A DNA stretch of 17,895 bases from Bacteroidota bacterium (lineage in GTDB: Bacteria; Bacteroidota; Bacteroidia; Flavobacteriales; Flavobacteriaceae). Of the stretch, positions 6,543 to 12,841 are shown one piece after another. Position 1 is the first letter of the stretch. Each line of letters begins with the position of its first letter. Position numbers and translations under genes: made by a program. The notes under the pieces were generated by a model, which saw only the letters and a program-made list of their open reading frames with translations, was not told the DNA's origin and made no database searches. The stretch is from positions 1 to 17,895 of the forward strand of contig JAEYZX010000181.1 in assembly GCA_023427845.1 (NCBI GenBank). The letters run 5' to 3'.

Positions 6543-8552
6543 CTAGCCGTTTATTTTAAGCTTCATGCCCGGTTTTAATGTGTTTCCACGTATCCCGTTC
6601 CATTTTTTGATATCGGAAATTGTAACGCCAGGATATTTTTTCGCAATGCTGAAAAGCGAGTCGCCTTTTCTTACATAGTAATGCTGGATGCGTTTTTGTT
6701 CCGCCGCTTTTTTTGCAGAAGTTTCAGCCACTGCGTCATTTGATGCGGTAATTTCCTTTCTCGAAATGATAAGCTTCTTTCCGACTAAAATGTTGTTATC
6801 AGTAATGTGGTTCCAGCTTTTCAGGTCATTCACCGAAATATTGAACCTCTTGGCGATGGCTGCGAGATTGTCGCCTTTTACAACCACATATTCCTGAGTC
6901 CGATAAGCGGGCTCGGCTTCAGGTGTATCTTCCTCATCGTAATCGCCCTTAATTATGTCGGCAATTTTGAGTTTGCTTGACAATTGAAGATTGTTGTCTT
7001 CAAGGTCATTCCATTCCTTGAGCTGTTCAACCGTGACTTGGTGTTTTTTTGCAATCGCATTAAGGTTGTCACCTTCCTTTACCATATAATAATGTGGCTC
7101 GTTATCAGAATCTTCCTCGCTGACCTGGGCCACAGCGGTTTCGGTTTTCTCAACAGGCGCAGCTTTTGGAGTTGGTTTCGGAGTTGGTTTGGGAACAATC
7201 GCTATTCGTTCGCTTGTTACAACTTTGAGGTTTTGTCCCGGATGAATCACATTCGACCGCATTCTGTTTGCACTTTTGAGGCTTGCGAGCGATACTCCGA
7301 ACTTGTTAGCAATAGCTCCAAGACTGTCACCGCGACGGACTTTATAATACTTGGTTTTTGTAACAACTTTGGTTTTTGTCCCGTCATCATCAACTTCTAC
7401 TTTCGCGACAGCCTGCGTAGATCCGAAAGGACGCTCGCGTTTGTTCAGTTCATAGTTGACATAGGCATAAATCTTATCCTCGTTTGAGGTAAACATTGCA
7501 ATTTTATCTGACGGTAATCGCAGATAATGCGGCTTATCGGCATAAAAAGGAACCGTATTGATTTTGTATGACGGGTTAAGCATCTGCAATTGCGATACAG
7601 GCACGTCGAGTAAATCCGAAATTTGTTTAAACGTCATTTGTTGTTTCACCATGATCGTATCTGTTTCAAAGTGCTTAACAAGTGCGCGCTTCGGAACAAT
7701 TCCGTGTTCTTTGTGATATTCATAAATGTACATTGTCGCCAAAAACGCCGGTAAGTAACCCTGTGTCTCTTTCGGAAGATATTTGCGGATGTTCCAGTAA
7801 TTTTGCTGGCCACCCGAACGACGGATCGCTTTTGCGACATTTCCCGGACCTGAGTTATAGGCCGCAAGCACTAAATCCCAATCGCCGAAAATGCGGTACA
7901 TGTTGGTCATATACTGTGTTGCCGCTTCACTTGCCTTCAATGGATCGCTTCTTTCGTCAACGTACGAGTCGATATGCAAATTGTACTGCTTTCCTGTTTG
8001 GTACATGAACTGCCAAAGACCGGTCGCTCCCATTCGCGAAACCGCTTTCGGGTTCAACGCCGATTCAACGACCGCAAGATATTTTATCTCAAGCGGAACA
8101 TTTTGCTTTGCCAGCGCTTCCTCGAACATCGGGAAATAATATTCAGATGTTGCCATCAATCGTGCAAACGCGTTTTTGCGGTTTTTTAAGAACGATTTGA
8201 TCACATTTTCAAGGCCTGGATTGTACTCGATGTTGAATGGCGATTTTGCATCCATTTCCTTAAGACGCGCTTTTAACAACTCGGTCGTAAGCTCATCATA
8301 TTCTACCTTTTCATCAATGTCGAGGCTTGCAATATCGGATGCAAGTTCTTCATATATATCGGTGCTAGAGAGTTCTTTTATCCAAAGACTGTCTACGCAC
8401 GAAGCGATTTCATCATGGACGAAAGTCGATTTTATGGAATCTAAATAAGCAAGTTTTACTTCGGGATTTTGGGGTGATAATTGAGCGGAATCCTGTGCGC
8501 CGGCGATTCCTGTAACTAATAATAAAGAAAGTGTGGCATTTTTTAAATTCAT
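6543..8552 (-). CDS. mltD: MltD-like membrane-associated lytic murein transglycosylase with LysM repeats
   Basis: A 669-residue exported enzyme predicted to cleave the MurNAc-GlcNAc bond of peptidoglycan, forming 1,6-anhydroMurNAc ends. The signal peptide is residues 1-19 (ending GIAGA-Q). The SLT domain spans about 150-285: catalytic Glu163 in VVESALNP, GATGLWQFM (176-184) and AYNSGPGNV (231-239). A divergent LysM-like stretch lies at about 305-348, and four clear LysM repeats follow at about 402-444, 488-531, 553-597 and 624-667. A Pro-Lys-Thr linker (454-463) follows the first clear repeat. LysM repeats bind glycan chains. The start at 8552 is chosen because a signal peptide begins there; the in-frame TTG at 8588 would put a charged stretch before it. 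It heads a likely operon with DUF4837 and elaA. Four to five LysM repeats is more than the two of E. coli MltD. Confidence 0.94.
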   Translation of the reverse strand: MNLKNATLSLLLVTGIAGAQDSAQLSPQNPEVKLAYLDSIKSTFVHDEIASCVDSLWIKELSSTDIYEELASDIASLDIDEKVEYDELTTELLKARLKEMDAKSPFNIEYNPGLENVIKSFLKNRKNAFARLMATSEYYFPMFEEALAKQNVPLEIKYLAVVESALNPKAVSRMGATGLWQFMYQTGKQYNLHIDSYVDERSDPLKASEAATQYMTNMYRIFGDWDLVLAAYNSGPGNVAKAIRRSGGQQNYWNIRKYLPKETQGYLPAFLATMYIYEYHKEHGIVPKRALVKHFETDTIMVKQQMTFKQISDLLDVPVSQLQMLNPSYKINTVPFYADKPHYLRLPSDKIAMFTSNEDKIYAYVNYELNKRERPFGSTQAVAKVEVDDDGTKTKVVTKTKYYKVRRGDSLGAIANKFGVSLASLKSANRMRSNVIHPGQNLKVVTSERIAIVPKPTPKPTPKAAPVEKTETAVAQVSEEDSDNEPHYYMVKEGDNLNAIAKKHQVTVEQLKEWNDLEDNNLQLSSKLKIADIIKGDYDEEDTPEAEPAYRTQEYVVVKGDNLAAIAKRFNISVNDLKSWNHITDNNILVGKKLIISRKEITASNDAVAETSAKKAAEQKRIQHYYVRKGDSLFSIAKKYPGVTISDIKKWNGIRGNTLKPGMKLKING

Positions 8553-8630
8553 ATCTACTTTTTTATGTTTTGAGGCCGTGCCTGTCAAAACTTCAATTTC
8601 GGTTAATGATCAGCGGATGCTGCGGAAGGT

Positions 8631-8646
8631 TTGTCCTAACGGACAA
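8631..8646 (-). promoter_or_regulatory. Inverted repeat in the leader of the mltD-like gene
   Basis: TTGTCC, four bases TAAC, GGACAA forms a perfect 6+6 inverted repeat. It begins about where the transcript from the adjacent -7 box would start. It could be an operator or a 5' mRNA hairpin; no U tract follows, so it is not a terminator. Confidence 0.4.
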
Positions 8647-8656
8647 TTAATTTTTA

Positions 8657-8664
8657 CAAACATA
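8657..8664 (-). promoter_or_regulatory. -7 box of a promoter for mltD-DUF4837-elaA
   Basis: On the minus strand TATGTTTG matches TAnnTTTG exactly, in the AT-rich gap between pgk and the mltD-like gene, 104 bases before the ATG. I see no TTG at the -33 distance. No strong terminator after pgk is visible, only an A/T-only inverted repeat at 8704-8718, so readthrough from pgk is also possible. Confidence 0.45.
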
Positions 8665-8728
8665 AGAATCTTATAATAAAATCTAATAATTATATAACTC
8701 TAAAATTTTATTAAAATTGCCTATCCGA

Positions 8729-9922
8729 TTAATTATCAGCTATCGCCGTGATTCCGGGTAAGGATTTTCCTTCGAGCATCTCAAGCATTGCACCTCCGCC
8801 GGTCGATACGTAACTCATCTTCTCATCAAGGCCAAACTGCTTGACGGCAGCTACCGAATCGCCGCCTCCAACCAACGAAAATGCACCTTGAGCAGTAGCT
8901 TCGGCAATATATTTCCCTAACGTAATTGTCCCATTTGCAAATTTCTCCATCTCAAAAACACCCAGCGGTCCGTTCCATAAGATTGTCTTGGATTCCATGA
9001 TCACTTTTTTTAAATTTTCCAATGAAGCCGGACCTGCGTCAAGTCCCTGCCAGCCATCCGGAATTTCTTTAACGCTGGTGATTTTTGTATTTGCATCATT
9101 AGAAAAAGCATCGGCTGCAATAACATCCACGGGCAGATGAATCCGGACATTCTTCTGCTCCGCTTTCTCGAGAATCTCCAGTGCGAGGTCGAGCTTATCG
9201 TCTTCACATATTGAATTTCCAATATCGCCGCCCAACGCTTTTATAAAAGTGAAGGTCATCCCGCCACCAACGATCATGTGGTCAATTTTATCAAGTATGT
9301 TTTCGATGACTGTAATTTTTGACGAAACTTTCGAACCGCCCAGCACCGCCGTAACCGGCTTTTCACTGTGTTTAAGAACTTTGTTGAGGCTTTCGATTTC
9401 TTTCGTGAGCAATGATCCAAAGAATTTCCTTTCAGGAAAAAACTGCGCAATGATTGTGGTTGACGCGTGCGCACGGTGCGCTGTCCCGAATGCATCGTTT
9501 ATGTAAACATCGCCTAATGACGCCAATTCTTTCGCATATCCGAGATCGCCCGATTCTTCTTCTTTATAGAAACGAAGGTTTTCGAGCAAAAGAACCTCAC
9601 CGGGTTTGAGTTCTGCCGCAGCGGATTTTGCAGTATCTCCACGCGAATCATCAACAAACTGTACGTCGGCGCCAATAATTTCAGAAGTTTTTTCGACAAT
9701 ATGCCGGAGTGAATATTTTTCGGCCTTTTCACCTTTTGGCCGGCCAAGATGCGACATAAGGATTACACTTCCGCCGTCTTTAAGGATTTTGTCGATCGTG
9801 GGTTTTGCGGCAACGATGCGTGAATCATCGGTAACATTGAAATTTTCGTCAAGCGGCACATTAAAGTCGACACGCACCAATGCTTTTTTGTCTTTAAAAT
9901 CAAAATCCTTTATCGTTTGCAT
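8729..9922 (-). CDS. pgk: Phosphoglycerate kinase
   Basis: A 397-residue cytoplasmic glycolytic enzyme (ATP + 3-phosphoglycerate to ADP + 1,3-bisphosphoglycerate, reversible). Length and motifs are normal for the bacterial enzyme: RVDFNVP (17-23), SHLGRP (57-62), LLENLRFY (112-119) and NDAFGTAHRAH (142-152) in the phosphoglycerate-binding N domain; the hinge-side LGGSKVSSK (194-202); and WNGPLGVFE, GGGDSVAAV and STGGGAMLEML of the nucleotide-binding C domain. No key residue is missing. Its ATG at 9922 is 23 bases from an exact -7 box. It lies between two envelope genes with which it has no obvious functional link, and it is not clustered with gap or other glycolytic genes here. Confidence 0.98.
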   Translation of the reverse strand: MQTIKDFDFKDKKALVRVDFNVPLDENFNVTDDSRIVAAKPTIDKILKDGGSVILMSHLGRPKGEKAEKYSLRHIVEKTSEIIGADVQFVDDSRGDTAKSAAAELKPGEVLLLENLRFYKEEESGDLGYAKELASLGDVYINDAFGTAHRAHASTTIIAQFFPERKFFGSLLTKEIESLNKVLKHSEKPVTAVLGGSKVSSKITVIENILDKIDHMIVGGGMTFTFIKALGGDIGNSICEDDKLDLALEILEKAEQKNVRIHLPVDVIAADAFSNDANTKITSVKEIPDGWQGLDAGPASLENLKKVIMESKTILWNGPLGVFEMEKFANGTITLGKYIAEATAQGAFSLVGGGDSVAAVKQFGLDEKMSYVSTGGGAMLEMLEGKSLPGITAIADN

Positions 9923-9945
9923 AACTTGGGTTTTATAGGTTTATG

Positions 9946-9953
9946 CAAATATA
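9946..9953 (-). promoter_or_regulatory. -7 box of the pgk promoter
   Basis: On the minus strand TATATTTG is an exact TAnnTTTG match, in the 66-base gap before pgk. It would give a leader of about 17 bases. No TTG is seen at the -33 distance. Confidence 0.5.
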
Positions 9954-9988
9954 AGTTTTTGAACTTTTACCGGCGCTACCTTTATGAT

Positions 9989-11131
9989 TCATCGCTGAAT
10001 TTCGGTCTGCTGCCATTGACGGCCGTCGTTGTTGGGGTCACGGTTTGGATCATAATTCGGATCATTTGATTTCACATAATTCCCGTTGGCATCCATCCAG
10101 TATTCATTAGCTCCGGCTTCAACCTGATATTTTTGCCCGGTTCCGCTCTGAGTGACCGTATTCTCATCTTTTATGTAATTAAGGAAGCGATTGTGATTTC
10201 TGTCGGATGACGCGTCCCGACTCCTGTAAGCGGCCATGCTTGCTTCATTGATTGCTGCAGTGGTCGATGCATGGTTGCGTTGCCAATTATCAAAATTGCG
10301 TTGATTTTCACGCATCCGGTTATTGTGCGCCGCCCAACTTGCACTCGCCTTTTGCGACTCCGACTGATTATAGGCGTCAACATAACGTGGATTGTACTGG
10401 ATTCCCGCAAGTCCCGCGACAAGTATTTTTTTTGCGGATTCATAAACATTGGCAGGCGCCTCCATAGCATGCGAATAGTAGCTCCAGCTTACGAAATTAT
10501 CCATAAACATCGCGTTTTGATGTACTACAATCAAATACGGATCGCCTTTTTTGTCGATCCATTCAGAAATTGCGGCTTCATATCGATTATCTGACGGGGC
10601 AACCTTAAAAAGCATGTCTGAGAAACTTTTGTCGGATGCCGCGATTGCAGGCGCCCTGGTAATTCGAACCAGCTTTGATCCTTCTTTTTGCGCGATTGGA
10701 ACCAAATCCTGCCGGATTAGATTTTCAATATCCATGTATTGCCGCATTTTGACACCGGCCTGGGCGTAACTCTGCTGATACATTGGGTCGGCTGAGTGCA
10801 CGAAAGTTTTCATGGGGATGTTGTAGACATTGATGCCATTTGGACCCATCAGGAACGTTTTGCCAGGTTTGTTGTTAATTATCCAGTCGGATGGCAATGG
10901 GATTATTCCCATCAATTCGTTTTTGTTGTCGAGCATTTTATGGGCGACGATTGTGGTAGATGCCGCGGCAGGCGAATTGATTTGCGACTCTGCCGGCAAT
11001 TCATTCTGTGATCCCGTTTCTGAATGGGAATTTAACAACTCCTCGTTTTGTGGCGATTTTTCGTTTGCGGTTTGTTGGCAGCCAAATATCAGGAGTATAA
11101 TCAGCGGTGACAAAAATTTAAAATATTGCAT
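9989..11131 (-). CDS. Uncharacterised lipoprotein
   Basis: A 380-residue predicted lipoprotein that I do not recognise as a named family. Residues 1-17 (MQYFKFLSPLIILLIFG) form a signal peptide with a lipobox ending in Cys18. Residues 19-60 are a low-complexity Ser/Asn/Glu/Gln/Pro linker. A folded region follows (about 62-255) with IPLPSDWIINNKPGKTFLMGPNG and later KGDPYLIVVHQNAMFMDNFVSWSYYS. The part from about 255 to 320 is rich in Asn, Arg, Ala and Gln and looks helical. The tail has GANEYWMDANGNYVKSNDPN and a short Asp-Pro-Asn repeat (DPNYDPNRDPNNDG), a pattern that could bind Ca2+ or simply be a flexible end. No catalytic motif is visible. Its promoter region is shared with divergent holB. 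No SDD-type export signal follows the Cys. Confidence 0.75.
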   Translation of the reverse strand: MQYFKFLSPLIILLIFGCQQTANEKSPQNEELLNSHSETGSQNELPAESQINSPAAASTTIVAHKMLDNKNELMGIIPLPSDWIINNKPGKTFLMGPNGINVYNIPMKTFVHSADPMYQQSYAQAGVKMRQYMDIENLIRQDLVPIAQKEGSKLVRITRAPAIAASDKSFSDMLFKVAPSDNRYEAAISEWIDKKGDPYLIVVHQNAMFMDNFVSWSYYSHAMEAPANVYESAKKILVAGLAGIQYNPRYVDAYNQSESQKASASWAAHNNRMRENQRNFDNWQRNHASTTAAINEASMAAYRSRDASSDRNHNRFLNYIKDENTVTQSGTGQKYQVEAGANEYWMDANGNYVKSNDPNYDPNRDPNNDGRQWQQTEIQR

Positions 11132-11161
11132 AACTTCTATTTAAATGGTTGAACATAAGAC

Positions 11162-11169
11162 CAAATGTA
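11162..11169 (-). promoter_or_regulatory. -7 box for the uncharacterised lipoprotein gene
   Basis: On the minus strand TACATTTG matches TAnnTTTG exactly, 30 bases before the ATG at 11131. The nearest TTG on this strand (11181-11183) is only 11 bases upstream of the box, too close for a standard -33 element. Confidence 0.45.
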
Positions 11170-11272
11170 TCGTAATTGATCAATTTTCGATTAAAAGATC
11201 GGTGCGAATCCGTACGGATAATTGTGATGCGCATCATCCCGCACCCAAATGAATGGATCTCGGTCAGAAAGA

Positions 11273-11301
11273 TTGTTTTTTATGAGTTTTAAATATCTTT
11301 G
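11273..11301 (+). promoter_or_regulatory. Promoter of holB, giving a near-leaderless mRNA
   Basis: TTG (11273-11275), an 18-base spacer and an exact TATCTTTG (11294-11301) form the best promoter in the window. The start point would fall about 3-6 bases after the box, at or just before the ATG at 11306. It therefore fixes the holB start: in-frame ATGs at 11249 and 11282 lie upstream of transcription. Confidence 0.65.
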
Positions 11302-11305
11302 CCAC

Positions 11306-12454
11306 ATGCGATTTTCGGAAATTTTAGGACAGGAACACATCAAAAATCATTTATTGGCAAGTGCGGCCGCAAAACGGATTCCGCATGCGCAATTATTTGT
11401 CGGTCCTGAAGGCTGCGGTACATTGGCGATGGCGATTGCTTATTCACAGTTTATTTTATGCGGAAATTCGGGAGTTGAAAATTCCGGAGGAAATGAAGCC
11501 TGTAACCTCAAGTTCGACCACCTTTCGCATCCCGATTTGCATTTCATCTATCCGACCGTCACTACCGATGAAGTAAAATCGAAACCCAAAAGCGCTGATT
11601 TCCTTACGGAATGGCGCGATTTTGTGATGGGCAACCCGTATGGGAGTTTATTCGATTGGTACCGCGTATTGGGCGTTAAAAACAAACAGGGCGAAATTCG
11701 GGTCGAGGACGCACAGGAGATTCTTCGGCTTCTGTCGCTAAAATCTTATGAGGGCGGATATAAAATCATGATTATCTGGATGGCCGATAAAATCAATATA
11801 GCCGCTTCGAACAAACTGTTGAAATTATTGGAAGAGCCGACCGAAAAGACCGTTTTTATATTGATTTCCGAAAACGAAGAAGACATCATCCAAACCATAC
11901 GTTCGCGTTGCCAGGTTTTGCATTTTAATGCGCTACCCGAAAAAGCAATCGCCGACACGTTGGTTTCGCGTGAAAAAATGGTTCCTCGCGATGCGTTGCG
12001 GTTGGCGCGACAGGCTCAGGGAAATTTCAATAAGGCACTTCATTTATTGCACGAAGACAGCGAAGAAACTCCGTTTGAGGAGTGGTTTGTACAGTGGGTC
12101 CGCGCCGCTTTCCGCGCAAAGGGAAATGCAGCTGCAATCAACGACCTGATCCAATGGAGTGATTTGATTGCGTCACTCGGACGTGAGACACAAAAAAAGT
12201 TTCTTCATTTTTGCATCGATATGTTCCGGCAGGCACTACTGCTGAATTACCAATCGCCAAGCCTGGTTTATTTTGAACCGAAAGTCGAAAAATTCAAGCT
12301 TGAAAATTTTGCGGCATTTGTCAACGGAAGCAATATCAACGATATATTTACAGAATTGTCGGATGCCGTGTATCACATCGAAAGAAATGGCAACGCCAAA
12401 ATGATCCTAACCGATCTTTCAATAAAACTCACACGTTTAATCCATAAAAAATAA
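11306..12454 (+). CDS. holB: DNA polymerase III delta' subunit (clamp loader)
   Basis: A 382-residue AAA+ protein of the clamp-loader complex that places the beta sliding clamp on DNA. The N-terminus FSEILGQEHIKNHLL and PHAQLFVGPEGCGTLAMA (26-43) are typical. The Walker A-like loop has Thr39 where the catalytic Lys would be, in keeping with delta' being a non-hydrolysing member. HPDLHFIYP, then RVEDAQEILRLLSLKSYEGGYKIMII, NKLLKLLEEPTEKTVFILIS and TIRSRCQVLHF with the SRC arginine-finger motif are standard for the family. The zinc module is reduced: only Cys52 and Cys66 remain in its place, against four Cys in E. coli. The start at 11306 follows from the promoter and the family N-terminus. The gene is three bases from the DoxX-like gene. 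Confidence 0.93.
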   Translation: MRFSEILGQEHIKNHLLASAAAKRIPHAQLFVGPEGCGTLAMAIAYSQFILCGNSGVENSGGNEACNLKFDHLSHPDLHFIYPTVTTDEVKSKPKSADFLTEWRDFVMGNPYGSLFDWYRVLGVKNKQGEIRVEDAQEILRLLSLKSYEGGYKIMIIWMADKINIAASNKLLKLLEEPTEKTVFILISENEEDIIQTIRSRCQVLHFNALPEKAIADTLVSREKMVPRDALRLARQAQGNFNKALHLLHEDSEETPFEEWFVQWVRAAFRAKGNAAAINDLIQWSDLIASLGRETQKKFLHFCIDMFRQALLLNYQSPSLVYFEPKVEKFKLENFAAFVNGSNINDIFTELSDAVYHIERNGNAKMILTDLSIKLTRLIHKK

Positions 12455-12457
12455 ACC

Positions 12458-12841
12458 ATGAACAATACCGCGTCAATGTTAATCCTGCTTTTTCTTGCTG
12501 TTACTTTTATTCAGTCGGGATATGACAAAATAGCCGACTGGAAAGGAAATGTTGGATGGCTGAAAGGGCATTTTGCCGAGACATTCCTTCGTAACAGCGT
12601 TCCCGTGGCGCTTTTCACTATCCTCGCTTTGGAAATTATCGCAGGCATATTTTGCGTGGTTGGAGCGATCCAGTTATTTACGGCCGGCGCCCGGATGTTT
12701 GGATTTTACGGTGCTGTTTTTTCATGCGTAACATTGATATTCCTACTGTTTGGGCAACGTATAGCGAAAGATTATGATGGTGCGCGGACAATCGCAATAT
12801 ATTTCATCCCGGCGGTAATGGCTGTCTATTGGCTGGGCTAA
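12458..12841 (+). CDS. DoxX-like small integral membrane protein
   Basis: A 127-residue inner-membrane protein with four predicted transmembrane helices (about residues 5-19, 48-70, 80-99 and 109-126). The N-terminal helix ends in FIQSGYDKIADWKG, similar to the conserved segment after helix one in DoxX/SURF4-type proteins. The acidic/basic loop RIAKDYDGAR separates the last two helices. The biochemical role of the family is poorly defined. The ATG is three bases after the holB stop, so the two are cotranscribed. Its stop codon shares four bases with the convergent helicase stop, leaving no terminator space. Confidence 0.8.
   Translation: MNNTASMLILLFLAVTFIQSGYDKIADWKGNVGWLKGHFAETFLRNSVPVALFTILALEIIAGIFCVVGAIQLFTAGARMFGFYGAVFSCVTLIFLLFGQRIAKDYDGARTIAIYFIPAVMAVYWLG

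Noticed and set aside
6984..7487. 167-codon open frame on the + strand
   Set aside because: It is fully antisense to the LysM region of the mltD-like gene, whose protein has clear domains. The predicted antisense product is Phe/Arg-rich with no family pattern.
8553..8588. 12-residue N-terminal extension of the mltD-like protein from a TTG
   Set aside because: The extension is charged and would bury the signal peptide; the ATG at 8552 begins exactly at a good signal peptide.
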